NCBI GenBank assembly: GCA_020355165.1
Contig: CP070661.1
Location: 2,383,979 to 2,447,978 of the forward strand
Source of the DNA: Burkholderiales bacterium
Lineage (GTDB): Bacteria > Pseudomonadota > Gammaproteobacteria > Burkholderiales > Burkholderiaceae_F
DNA length: 64,000 bases
Reading direction: 5' to 3'
The notes below the pieces were generated by a model. That model made no database searches and was not told the DNA's origin. It saw nothing but the letters and a program-made list of their open reading frames with translations. A program made the translations under genes and the position numbers. Numbering within the stretch: position 1 is the stretch's first letter; every line of letters begins with the position of its first letter. This document shows, piece after piece, positions 20,530 through 29,253 of the stretch.

Positions 20530-21510
20530 CTATGGGGCCGCGTGCGGCGAGTGCCGCGGCCACGGCAGCATGGCGTCGGTCCTGCGCTGGCGCAGGGTGA
20601 GCTGGAAGCGGCTCGGGTCGTGCGGCGTCAGGGTGTGCGCGTCGCGCGGCAGGTGCAGGTCGTACAGGCGCGAGATCCAGAAGCGCAGCGCCGCCGCCCG
20701 CAGCACGGTGCGCCAGCACTCGTGCTCCAGCTCGGTCAGCGGCCGCACCCGGTGGTAGGCCTGCAGCAGGGCCTGCGCCCGGTCGGGATCGAACCGCGCC
20801 GTCGCCAGCTCGACGCACCAGTCGTTGACGGCGACGGCGAGGTCGTACAGCCACAGGCTGCAGCCGGCGAAGTAGAAGTCGATCACGCCGCCGATGCGCC
20901 CGCCGTCCCACAGCACGTTGTCGCGGAACAGATCGGCATGGATCGGCCCGCTCGGCAGCTGCTCGAACCGCGGGCTGCGGAAGAAGCTGTCCTGGAAGAT
21001 CACTTCCTCGGCCAGCTCGTGGAAGACCTCGTCGGTGACCTCCGGCTCGAGGCGCACCAGCGCGTCCTTCCACCAGCCGATGCCGCGCAGGTTCGGCTGG
21101 AAGCGCGGGAAGTCGCTGGCCGCCAGGTGCATGCGCGCCAGCAGGTCGCCCATCGTCGCGCACTGCGCAGCGGTGGGCGCCTCGACCCAGCGGCCGGGCA
21201 TCCGGTCGACGATCGCCACCGGCTTGCCGCGCGCCTCGGCCATCAGTCGGCCGACCCCCGTTTCGCGCGGCGACGGCACCGGCAGGCCGCGCCGCGCCAG
21301 GTGCTGCATCAGCTCCAGGTAGAACGGCAGCTGGGCGAAGGTCAGCCGCTCGAACACCGTCAGCACGAACTCGCCGGCGTCGGTGGTGAGGAAGAAATTG
21401 CTGTTCTCGATGCCAGCGGCGATGCCCCGCAGGGCGCGCAGGCGGCCGAGCGAGTACTGCTGCAGGAGCCGCTCGACTTCGGCGTCGGTCAGCGGGGTGA
21501 AGACGGCCAT
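20530..21510 (-). CDS. thrB: homoserine kinase ThrB (aminoglycoside-phosphotransferase type)
   Basis: This enzyme phosphorylates homoserine for threonine synthesis. It is the APH-fold, type II form found in many betaproteobacteria and pseudomonads, not the GHMP-type ThrB of E. coli. The 326-residue protein has the N-lobe AGIENSNFFLTT, the Brenner-type catalytic loop GPIHADLFRDNVLWDG and the Mg-binding GVIDFYFAG. I chose ATG 21510 (MAVFTPLTDAEVERLL) because the family begins MAVFT; the 18 residues upstream are not conserved-looking. It follows the DUF2782 gene. Confidence 0.93.
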   Translation of the reverse strand: MAVFTPLTDAEVERLLQQYSLGRLRALRGIAAGIENSNFFLTTDAGEFVLTVFERLTFAQLPFYLELMQHLARRGLPVPSPRETGVGRLMAEARGKPVAIVDRMPGRWVEAPTAAQCATMGDLLARMHLAASDFPRFQPNLRGIGWWKDALVRLEPEVTDEVFHELAEEVIFQDSFFRSPRFEQLPSGPIHADLFRDNVLWDGGRIGGVIDFYFAGCSLWLYDLAVAVNDWCVELATARFDPDRAQALLQAYHRVRPLTELEHECWRTVLRAAALRFWISRLYDLHLPRDAHTLTPHDPSRFQLTLRQRRTDAMLPWPRHSPHAAP

Positions 21511-21607
21511 GTCAGCGATCGGCCTGCTGCCGCCCCGGGCGGGCATCGCCGATTGCGCGGGCACGAAACTGCCTCGCGGGTCCGCGCCCGACGATCATCG
21601 GCCGTGA

Positions 21608-21973
21608 TCAGAACTCGATCTTCAGGAAGTTGGGCGTCGACAGCCCGGTGCCGGGTCCCTGCGTCGGCGGCGGCACCCGGCCGTCGCCGACGTCCATCGT
21701 GTAGCGCACCTGCCCGCCGACGCCGGTGACGCGAACCTCGCTGACCCGGTTGCCCCGCTTGACCTGCTCGATGCGCGTCCTCAGCAGGTCCGACAGGTCG
21801 GTTGGCGGCGGCTTGGCCGGCGCCTCCTGAGCCGGCGCGGCCGGCGCGGTCGCCGGTGCCGGCGCCGCGGCCGGTGCCGGCGGCGCCTCCTGCAGGGCGG
21901 GCGGCGCGGGCTGCGCCCACGCCAGCGGCGCCACCGCCAGCGCGGCGAACACGATCGATCGGCGGCCGGTCAT
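21608..21973 (-). CDS. DUF2782 domain periplasmic protein
   Basis: This is a small exported protein of unknown function. The 121-residue product starts with a signal peptide ending near WAQ (residue 21). A low-complexity Pro/Ala linker follows (about 22-58), then the short conserved module IEQVKRGNRVSEVRVTG...RYTMDVGDG and a C-terminal NFLKIEF. This architecture and its place between thrB and polA/LOG match the DUF2782 family of betaproteobacteria. It starts 32 bp after the LOG gene stop. The conserved location suggests co-transcription but not a role. Confidence 0.85.
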   Translation of the reverse strand: MTGRRSIVFAALAVAPLAWAQPAPPALQEAPPAPAAAPAPATAPAAPAQEAPAKPPPTDLSDLLRTRIEQVKRGNRVSEVRVTGVGGQVRYTMDVGDGRVPPPTQGPGTGLSTPNFLKIEF

Positions 21974-22005
21974 AGGTGGACGAATTGTAAGCCGGCGACC
22001 GGCGA

Positions 22006-22743
22006 TCAGAGGTACAGCAGCAGCTCGCGCTCGGTGGCGCTCTGCTCGAAGCCGCGCGCCTCGTAGAAGTCGAAGATCGCCTCGGCCACCGCGTCGTCGT
22101 CGTCGACCAGCTTCATCAGGTCGATGTCGCCGGCGGCGATCATGCCGCGCGCCACCAGCGTGTCCTTCATCCAGCCGAGCAGGCCGTCCCAGAAGTCGGT
22201 GCCGACCAGCACGATCGGGATGCGGCGTCCCTTGCGGGTCTGGATCAAGGTCAGCGCCTCGAACAGCTCGTCGAGCGTGCCGAAGCCGCCGGGCATGACG
22301 ACATAGGCGGCCGCGTACTTGACGAAGGCGACCTTGCGGGCGAAGAAGTGGCGGAAGCGCAGGGCGATGTCCTGGTACTCGTTGCCGTGCTGCTCGAACG
22401 GCAGCTCGATGTTCAGGCCGACCGACGGCGAGCGGCCGTCGAAGGCGCCCCGGTTGGCCGCTTCCATCACGCCCGGGCCGCCGCCGCTGATCACCGCGAA
22501 ACCGGCGTCGGAAAGCTTGCGGGCGATGCGCATCGCCTGCTGGTAAACGGCCGAATCGTCCCTCAGCCGCGCGCTGCCGAAGATCGACACCGCCGGCCGG
22601 ATCTCGGACAGGCGCTCGGCGGACTCGACGAACTCCGAGATAATCCCCCACAGATGCCATGACTCGCGCGCCTTCTGGCTGGTCGCGCGCTCGGGCATCG
22701 ATACCGCACGCAGCGGGGGAATGTTCTTCTGACGATCAAGCAC
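22006..22743 (-). CDS. LOG-family (TIGR00730) nucleotide 5'-monophosphate phosphoribohydrolase
   Basis: This Rossmann-fold protein probably releases the base from nucleoside or cytokinin 5'-monophosphates. The 245-residue protein has the two signature motifs ISGGGPGVMEAANRGA and VVMPGGFGTLDELFEALT, with the catalytic Arg/Glu region between them. ATG 22743 would leave only 14 bp to the polA start on the other strand. The in-frame ATG at 22698 (MPERATSQKARESWHLWG) leaves more room and may be the true start. It is the first gene of a minus-strand cluster with DUF2782 and thrB. Confidence 0.88.
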   Translation of the reverse strand: MLDRQKNIPPLRAVSMPERATSQKARESWHLWGIISEFVESAERLSEIRPAVSIFGSARLRDDSAVYQQAMRIARKLSDAGFAVISGGGPGVMEAANRGAFDGRSPSVGLNIELPFEQHGNEYQDIALRFRHFFARKVAFVKYAAAYVVMPGGFGTLDELFEALTLIQTRKGRRIPIVLVGTDFWDGLLGWMKDTLVARGMIAAGDIDLMKLVDDDDAVAEAIFDFYEARGFEQSATERELLLYL

Positions 22744-22757
22744 TGCCGGGTACCTCC

Positions 22758-25487
22758 TTGAAGACGCTGCTGCTCGTCGACGGTTCGAGCTACTTATACC
22801 GCGCTTTCCACGCGCTGCCCGACCTCCGAACGGCCGAAGGCGAACCGACGGGGGCGCTGCGCGGCTTCATCGGCATGCTGCGCACGCTGCGCGCGCAGGT
22901 GCCGCACGATTACTGCGCCTGCGTGTTCGATGCCAAGGGCAAGACCTTCCGCGACGAGCTGTACCCGCAGTACAAGGCGAACCGGCCGCCGATGCCGGCC
23001 GACCTGGCGGCGCAGATCGCGCCGATCCACGAGGTGACCGAGGCGCTCGGCTGGCCGGTGCTGGAGATCGGGGGCATCGAGGCGGACGACGTGATCGGCG
23101 CCCTGGCGCGCGAGGCGCAGGCGCACGGCGTGCGCACCGTGGTCTCGACCGGCGACAAGGACCTGGCGCAACTGGTCAACGAGCAGGTGACGCTGGTCAA
23201 CACGATGACCGGCGAGCAACTCGACGCCGACGGCGTGCTGGCCAAGTTCGGCGTGCGTCCCGACCAGATCGTCGACTTCCTGACGCTGGTCGGCGACAGC
23301 GTCGACAACGTGCCCGGCGTCGACAAGGTCGGGCCGAAGACGGCCGCCAAGTGGCTGGCCGAGTACGGCACGCTGGAGGCGATCGTCGAGAACGCCGGCA
23401 GGATCGGCGGCAAGGTCGGCGAGAACCTGCGCGCCGCGCTCGACTGGCTGCCCACCGCGCGCCGGCTGGTGACCGTGCGCACGGCCGACCTCGGCGCGCC
23501 GCTGCCGCACTTCGATGCGCTCGCCGTGCAGCCGCCCGACCCGACGCGTCTGCGCCAGCTGTTCGAGCGCTGGGAGTTCAGGACCTTCCTGAAGGATCTC
23601 GGCGACGGCCCGCCGAAGGAGGCTGCGGCGCAGCCCCCGGCTGCGGCAGCGGTGCCCGAGGCGCAGCCGCCGCGGCCGCCGTACGAGATGGTGGTCACGC
23701 CGGCGCAGCTGGAACAGTGGATCGCCCGCGTCAACGCCGCGCCGCTGGTGGCGCTCGACACCGAGACGACCTCGCTCGACCCGATGCAGGCGAGGCTGGT
23801 CGGCATCTCGCTGGCGGTGGCCGGCGAGCACGGCAACCTGGCCTGCTACGTGCCGCTCGGGCATCGCTATCCCGGCGCGCCGGAGCAGCTGCCGCTGGAG
23901 GCCACCCTGCAGCGGCTGCAGCCCTGGCTGCAGAGCGAGCAGCACAAGAAGGTCGGCCAGCACCTGAAGTACGACGCGCACGTGTTCGCCAACCATGGCC
24001 TCCGGCTGGCCGGCATCGCGCACGACACCATGCTCGAGAGCTACGTGCTCGAGGCGCATCGCAGCCACAACATGGACGACCTGGCGGAGCGCCACCTCGG
24101 CCGCGACACCATCAGGTACGAGCAGGTGTGCGGCAAGGGCGCGAACGCGATCGGCTTCGACGAGGTGGCGCTGGACCGCGCCACCGAGTACGCGGCCGAG
24201 GACGCCGAGGTCACGCTGGCCCTGCACCAGGCGATGTGGCCGCGGCTGGAGAAGCTGCCGCAGCTGCGCAACATCTACGAAGCGATCGAGATGCCGGTAT
24301 CGAAGATCCTGTTCGAGATGGAGCGCATCGGCGTGCTCATCGATCGCGAGCGGCTGGCGTCGCAGAGCGTCGAGATCGGCCGGCGGCTGGCCGAGCTGGA
24401 AGCGCGGGCCCAGGAGCTGGCCGGCCAGCCGTTCAACCTCGGCAGCCCGAAGCAGATCGGCGAGATCCTGTTCGGCGTGCTGAAGCTGCCGGTGACCAAG
24501 AAGACCGCCAGCGGCGCGCCGTCGACCGACGAGGAGGTGCTGGAGAGGCTGGCCGAGGATTACCCGCTGCCCAAGCTGCTGCTCGAGCACCGCGGGCTGG
24601 CGAAGCTGAAGTCGACCTACTGCGACAAGCTCGCCGCCAGCGTCGACCCGGCGACCGGCCGCGTGCACACCAGCTACGGCCAGGCGATCGCGGTGACCGG
24701 CCGGCTCGCCTCGAGCGAGCCGAACCTGCAGAACATCCCGATCCGCACTGCCGAGGGACGGCGGATCCGCGAGGCGTTCATCGCGCCGCCCGGTGCGCGC
24801 ATCGTCTCGGCCGACTACTCGCAGGTCGAGCTGCGCATCATGGCGCACATCAGCGGCGACGAAGGGCTGCTCACAGCCTTCGCCGCCGGCGAGGACATCC
24901 ACCGCGCCACGGCCAGCGAGGTCTTCGGCGTGCCGCTCGGCGAGGTCAGCAGCGAGCAGCGCCGCTATGCCAAGGTGATCAACTTCGGACTGATCTACGG
25001 CATGAGCGCCTACGGCCTGGCGTCGAATCTCGGCATCGACAAGGACGTCGCGCGCAGCTTCATCGACCGCTATTTCACCCGCTACCCGGGCGTGGCCCGC
25101 TACATGGAGCGCACGCGCGAGCAGGCCAGGCGGCAGGGCTTCGTGGAGACGGTGTTCGGCCGCCGCCTGTGGCTGGCCGAGATCAATTCGCCGAACGGCC
25201 CGCGCCGCGCGGCGGCCGAGCGGGCGGCGATCAACGCGCCGATGCAGGGCACGGCGGCCGACCTGATCAAGCTGGCGATGATCGCCGTGCACGGCTGGCT
25301 GCTGCGCGAGCGGCTGGCGACGCGGCTGGTCATGCAGGTGCACGACGAGCTGGTGTTCGAGGTGCCGCAGGCCGAGCTCGAAGCGGTGCGGACGCAGGTG
25401 CCGGCACTGATGAGCGGCGTCACGCAGCTGAAGGTGCCGCTGCTGGCCGAGGTCGGCGTCGGCGATAACTGGGAGCAGGCGCACTAG
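22758..25487 (+). CDS. polA: DNA polymerase I PolA
   Basis: PolA does Okazaki-fragment processing and repair synthesis. From TTG 22758 it has 909 residues. The 5'-3' nuclease domain (1-290) includes VFDAKGKTFRDELYPQYKANR and IGGIEADDVIGALA. The 3'-5' exonuclease at about 310-500 has an intact DTET motif (about 332), and the polymerase domain has DYSQVELRIMAHIS (about 685), YAKVINFGLIYGMS and VMQVHDELVFE (about 861). The TTG start (KTLLLVDGSSYLYRAFHALP) is where the family begins. No clear Shine-Dalgarno precedes it, and the in-frame ACG/ATG region upstream lies antisense to the LOG gene. Family certain, start fairly sure. Confidence 0.95.
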   Translation: MKTLLLVDGSSYLYRAFHALPDLRTAEGEPTGALRGFIGMLRTLRAQVPHDYCACVFDAKGKTFRDELYPQYKANRPPMPADLAAQIAPIHEVTEALGWPVLEIGGIEADDVIGALAREAQAHGVRTVVSTGDKDLAQLVNEQVTLVNTMTGEQLDADGVLAKFGVRPDQIVDFLTLVGDSVDNVPGVDKVGPKTAAKWLAEYGTLEAIVENAGRIGGKVGENLRAALDWLPTARRLVTVRTADLGAPLPHFDALAVQPPDPTRLRQLFERWEFRTFLKDLGDGPPKEAAAQPPAAAAVPEAQPPRPPYEMVVTPAQLEQWIARVNAAPLVALDTETTSLDPMQARLVGISLAVAGEHGNLACYVPLGHRYPGAPEQLPLEATLQRLQPWLQSEQHKKVGQHLKYDAHVFANHGLRLAGIAHDTMLESYVLEAHRSHNMDDLAERHLGRDTIRYEQVCGKGANAIGFDEVALDRATEYAAEDAEVTLALHQAMWPRLEKLPQLRNIYEAIEMPVSKILFEMERIGVLIDRERLASQSVEIGRRLAELEARAQELAGQPFNLGSPKQIGEILFGVLKLPVTKKTASGAPSTDEEVLERLAEDYPLPKLLLEHRGLAKLKSTYCDKLAASVDPATGRVHTSYGQAIAVTGRLASSEPNLQNIPIRTAEGRRIREAFIAPPGARIVSADYSQVELRIMAHISGDEGLLTAFAAGEDIHRATASEVFGVPLGEVSSEQRRYAKVINFGLIYGMSAYGLASNLGIDKDVARSFIDRYFTRYPGVARYMERTREQARRQGFVETVFGRRLWLAEINSPNGPRRAAAERAAINAPMQGTAADLIKLAMIAVHGWLLRERLATRLVMQVHDELVFEVPQAELEAVRTQVPALMSGVTQLKVPLLAEVGVGDNWEQAH

Positions 25488-25505
25488 GGCGCCGGCAAAG
25501 CACGG

Positions 25506-27068
25506 ATGGAACAAGAACAACGAGCCGAATGCGACCTGCTGGTCGTTGGCGGCGGCATCAACGGGGCGGGTATCGCCCGCGACGCCGCCGGGCGAGGACT
25601 GAGGGTGGTCCTCGCCGAGAAGGACGACCTCGCTGCCTGGACCTCGTCGTCTTCGACCAAGCTGGTGCACGGCGGCTTGCGCTACCTCGAGCACTACGAG
25701 TTCGGCCTGGTGCGCAAGTCGCTCGCCGAGCGCGAGGTGCTGCTGCGTAACGCGCCGCACATCGTCTGGCCGCTGCGCTTCCTGATCCCGCACGATCCTT
25801 CGATGCGGCCGGTGTGGATGATCCGCGCCGGCCTGTTCCTCTACGACCACCTGGCGCGCCGCGAGATCCTGCCCGGCTCGCGCACCGTCGACCTGCGCCG
25901 GCATCCCGCGGGCGAGCCGCTGAAGGCGCACTGGCGGGCGGGGATCATGTATTCCGACGGCTGGGTCGACGATGCGCGCCTGGTCGTGCTCAATGCGCTC
26001 GATGCCCACGAACGCGGCGCGCGCGTGATCACGCGAACCACCTGCGTGCAGGCGCGGCGCGAAGGCGGCATCTGGCGGGCGCGGTTGCAGCCCGAAGGCG
26101 GCGCCGCGTTCGAAGTGCAGGCGCGCGTGCTGGTGAACGCCGCCGGGCCGTGGGCAGCGCAGTTCCTGCGCGACAACGTCGGCAGGGCCGAGGTGCGGCT
26201 GCTGCGGCTGGTCAAGGGCAGTCACATCGTGGTGCGCCGGCTGTTCGACCACCCGTACGCCTACATCTTCCAGAACCCGGACAAGCGCATCGTCTTTGCG
26301 ATTCCGTTCGAGCAGGACTTCACGCTGATCGGCACCACCGATGTCGAGGTCCACGGCGACCCCGGCGCGGCGAAGATCGACGCCACCGAGATCGACTACC
26401 TGTGCGCGATGGCCAATCGCTACTTCAGCCGGCAGGTCGCGCCGTCTGATGTGGTCTGGTCGTATGCGGGCGTGCGGCCGCTGCTGGACGACGGTGCCGA
26501 TGCCTCGGCGATCACCCGCGACTACAAGCTCGAGCTGGACAGCGCTGGCGCGCCGCTACTGTCGGTCTGGGGCGGCAAGATCACTACCTATCGCGCGCTG
26601 GCCGAGGAAGCTGTCGACATGCTGGCGCGGCCGCTGAACGTGACAGCGCGCGGCTGGACCGCCGCGGCACCGCTGCCCGGCGGCGATCTGGGAACGGAGA
26701 TCGCCGCCAGCGGCAGTCCGATGCAGGACTTCGAACAGTTCTGCATGCGGCAGCAGCAGCGCTGGCCGCGGCTGCCGCCGGCGCTGCTGAATCGGTACGC
26801 GCGCGCCTACGGTACGCGCATGGCGCGGCTGATCGGCGACGCCAGCGAGCCGTCGGATCTCGGCACGGAAATCGCGCCGGGGCTGTTCGAGGCAGAGGTG
26901 AACTATCTGGTCGAGCACGAATGGGCGCGCACGGCCGAGGACGTTCTCTGGCGGCGCAGCAAGCTCGGCCTGCACCTGCCGGCGGACAGCGCAAGCCGGC
27001 TTGCCTGCTGGCTGTCGCGTCAGGCCACGACTCGACGCGAAGCGACGGGCGCCGGCGTACCTGCTTGA
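25506..27068 (+). CDS. glpD: aerobic glycerol-3-phosphate dehydrogenase GlpD
   Basis: This FAD enzyme oxidises glycerol-3-phosphate to dihydroxyacetone phosphate at the inner membrane and passes electrons to ubiquinone. The 520-residue protein begins with the dinucleotide motif LLVVGGGINGAGIARDAAGR (GGGING at 15-20). It carries the GlpD signatures SSSSTKLVHGGLRYLE, GVRPLLDD and GGKITTYR. A C-terminal helical cap ends in VLWRRSKLGL. It starts 18 bp after polA, so it may be read from the polA transcript. Its substrate is what the ugp importer of this window brings in, and UbiA makes its acceptor's precursor. Confidence 0.95.
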   Translation: MEQEQRAECDLLVVGGGINGAGIARDAAGRGLRVVLAEKDDLAAWTSSSSTKLVHGGLRYLEHYEFGLVRKSLAEREVLLRNAPHIVWPLRFLIPHDPSMRPVWMIRAGLFLYDHLARREILPGSRTVDLRRHPAGEPLKAHWRAGIMYSDGWVDDARLVVLNALDAHERGARVITRTTCVQARREGGIWRARLQPEGGAAFEVQARVLVNAAGPWAAQFLRDNVGRAEVRLLRLVKGSHIVVRRLFDHPYAYIFQNPDKRIVFAIPFEQDFTLIGTTDVEVHGDPGAAKIDATEIDYLCAMANRYFSRQVAPSDVVWSYAGVRPLLDDGADASAITRDYKLELDSAGAPLLSVWGGKITTYRALAEEAVDMLARPLNVTARGWTAAAPLPGGDLGTEIAASGSPMQDFEQFCMRQQQRWPRLPPALLNRYARAYGTRMARLIGDASEPSDLGTEIAPGLFEAEVNYLVEHEWARTAEDVLWRRSKLGLHLPADSASRLACWLSRQATTRREATGAGVPA

Positions 27069-27180
27069 CGTAGTGCCCTCGGCCGGCGCCGCGCGATAGG
27101 CTAGCCGCTGGCCGCGTCACCGAGGCCGGGAACAGGCGGCGGGCAGGAGCGATGTCCGCCATGACACGAGGGAGGAGCAA

Positions 27181-27864
27181 GTGCAGCGATCGATGCGATG
27201 GATGCTCGCGGCGGCCGCGTCTTCGGCACTGGCCGGCTGCGCCAGCGGGCCATTGGGCGGGGACGGAGCGATGACCTTCTTCGTCACCAGCGTCGGACCG
27301 GGCAAGGGCGGCGACCTCGGCGGACTCGAGGGGGCGGATCGTCATTGCCAGGCACTGGCCAGCGCCGTCGGCGCCGGCAACCGCACCTGGCGTGCCTACC
27401 TGAGCACGCAGGGGACCTCGTTGACCGATCCGAGCGCGGTCAATGCCCGCGACCGTATCGGCACCGGACCCTGGCACAACGCCAAGGGCGTGCTGATCGC
27501 CAGGAACGTCGAGCAACTGCACTCGGCGGACAGCAATCTGAACAAGGAGACGGCGCTCAGCGAGAAGGGCGAGATCGTCAACGGCCGCACCGAGAAGCCG
27601 AACAAGCACGACATGCTGACCGGGTCGCGTCCCGACGGAACCGCCTTTCCGGGCCCGCCGTTTCCCGACATGACCTGCGGCAACTGGACCAGCAGCAGCA
27701 AGGAGGGCTCGGCGATGACCGGACACCATGACCGGGCCGGGCCGGCGCCGCAGTACCCGTGGGCGGTCTCCTGGAACTCCGCCCATCCCACGCTCGGCTG
27801 CAGCCAGGAAGCGGTGCGACCCACCGGCGGCGACGGGCTGTTCTACTGCTTCGCCGCCAAGTAG
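27181..27864 (+). CDS. lectin-like (C-type-lectin/endostatin-like) lipoprotein
   Basis: This is a predicted lipoprotein of unknown ligand. The 227-residue product starts at GTG 27181 behind GGAGGAG (27171-27177). It has a short signal with lipobox LAGC, Cys20. The mature part FFVTSVGPGKGGDLGGLEGADRHCQALA...RTWRAYLST, with later NARDRIGTGPWHNAKG, TCGNWTS, GHHDRAG, SWNSAHPTLGCSQ and GGDGLFYCF, is the repeated pattern of bacterial proteins labelled lectin or collagen-XV/endostatin-like. Paired cysteines suggest disulfides in an exported domain. It is monocistronic and convergent with the TldE-like gene. Carbohydrate binding is family-based inference only. Confidence 0.75.
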   Translation: MQRSMRWMLAAAASSALAGCASGPLGGDGAMTFFVTSVGPGKGGDLGGLEGADRHCQALASAVGAGNRTWRAYLSTQGTSLTDPSAVNARDRIGTGPWHNAKGVLIARNVEQLHSADSNLNKETALSEKGEIVNGRTEKPNKHDMLTGSRPDGTAFPGPPFPDMTCGNWTSSSKEGSAMTGHHDRAGPAPQYPWAVSWNSAHPTLGCSQEAVRPTGGDGLFYCFAAK

Positions 27865-27927
27865 CCGGCGGCGGACAGGCTCGATTCTGGCCAGTGCGCC
27901 GGCGGGCCACCGGCTCCGCCTGCTCGA

Positions 27928-29250
27928 TCACAGGGTCAGCCGCAGTGCCTTGAGCAGCGCCCCGGGCACGCGGCTGGTCTCGACCGAGCGGCCGCCATAA
28001 GTGCCGGTGTTGAGGATCCAGTCGGTCTCGTCGTCGAGCGCCTCCAGTTCGCTGCCGAGCATCCGGTACAGGCTGTCGTCGAAGCGCATCACCGCCAGCG
28101 GCGCGACGATCTCGCCGCGCTCGACCCAGTAGGTGGCGAAGCGGGTCATGCCGGTGACGCGGGCGGCGCTGCGGTCCGACCAGTTCAGGTAGTGGAAGTT
28201 GCCGATGTACACGCCGGTGTCCAGCGCACCGAGCGCCTCGGCGCGCGGCAGCCGGCCGGGTGCGAGTTCCATCGCCTGCATCGACTCGGACTCGTCGGCG
28301 CCGTTCGACTCGATGCCGTATTCCTGCGCCGTGCGCGGACTGACCAGGCTGCCGGCGTGGCGACCGGCGCGGATCAGCTCCACCGAGGCCGGGCGGGTGA
28401 AGCCGGCCTCGTCGAACGCCGGCGCCAGCCCGGCGGCGGTGTGCTCTCGCAGCGAGACCAGCGGCGACAGCGACACCTCGCCGTCGACCAGCTGCTGGAT
28501 CGTGCTCTGCTGGGTGCGCTGCTCCTTCGCCGACACGCCGCCCCAGTTGAGCATCCACAGCAGCTCGTCCATCGCCGCTGGCGAGACGTAGGCACGGTAG
28601 GTGCCGGGTTCGATCGTGCGCGGCGCGCGGGCGAGATAGGGCAGCTGCGCGCGGGTCGCCTCGATGCGGCGGGCGACTTCGGCCCGGTCCCACTGCTGGG
28701 TCGCGAAGCTCGCCTTCACCGCCTTGTCGCCGGTCTCAAAGACCGACCAGTCGAGCAGGAAGCTCGCCACCTCGTGCCAGTGGCGGGCGCCGAGCGAGCT
28801 CGCGAAGCCGCGGAAGATCGGCCCGCCGGCGAGGATGCCGACCAGGTCCAGCCCGGCGCCGGCCGCGACCAGCGAGTCGATCGCCTCCTCCGGCGAAGGC
28901 ATGCGGCCGATGCGCGTGCTGTCCGAGGTGCCGGCTTCCGTGCAGTAGAGCAGGTAGGGGTCCTCCGGCAGCGCCGGCAGGTCGGCGCGCATCGCCTCGA
29001 TGGCGGACTCGATCGCCGGCCGGTCCTCCTCGGCATTGCCGGTGATCGCCAGCGTCGCGCGGTCGTGGCGGCGCCCGTCGATCAGCTCGAGCGTCAGGTA
29101 GGCCTGCCGCACCGTCATCGGCTGGCGCACGCGAGCGCGGTTGAAGCGCACGAAGTCGGAGACCTCGCCCTCGAAATTGGCGAGCAGCACCTCCTTGCCG
29201 CGCAGCGCGCCGTTCGCATGGTCGGCGAGATCGAAGAACAGCTCCTTCAT
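27928..29250 (-). CDS. TldE/PmbA-type subunit of a TldD/PmbA-family peptidase pair
   Basis: This is the probable non-catalytic partner of the TldD-like protein encoded three bases upstream. The 440-residue protein has the family's N-terminal region with VRQAYLTLEL and a C-terminal beta-rich core (GVYIGNFHYLNWSDRSAARVTGMTRFATYWVERGEIVAPL). It lacks an HExxxH motif. In E. coli, TldD and TldE form a heterodimer that degrades unfolded peptides and trims microcin B17. The sequence is clearly a variant branch (440 residues, poorly matched N-terminal half to PmbA). It is the last gene of the pair. Confidence 0.82.
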   Translation of the reverse strand: MKELFFDLADHANGALRGKEVLLANFEGEVSDFVRFNRARVRQPMTVRQAYLTLELIDGRRHDRATLAITGNAEEDRPAIESAIEAMRADLPALPEDPYLLYCTEAGTSDSTRIGRMPSPEEAIDSLVAAGAGLDLVGILAGGPIFRGFASSLGARHWHEVASFLLDWSVFETGDKAVKASFATQQWDRAEVARRIEATRAQLPYLARAPRTIEPGTYRAYVSPAAMDELLWMLNWGGVSAKEQRTQQSTIQQLVDGEVSLSPLVSLREHTAAGLAPAFDEAGFTRPASVELIRAGRHAGSLVSPRTAQEYGIESNGADESESMQAMELAPGRLPRAEALGALDTGVYIGNFHYLNWSDRSAARVTGMTRFATYWVERGEIVAPLAVMRFDDSLYRMLGSELEALDDETDWILNTGTYGGRSVETSRVPGALLKALRLTL

Positions 29251-29253
29251 CGT

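Noticed and set aside
22794-26354. A 1186-codon open frame on the minus strand across polA and glpD
   Set aside because: It is antisense to two well-identified genes, has Arg/Gln/His/Leu/Asp-rich translation with no motifs, and similar shadow frames occur opposite leuS (14707-17349) and pilT/pilU (6860-9376). It comes from high GC.
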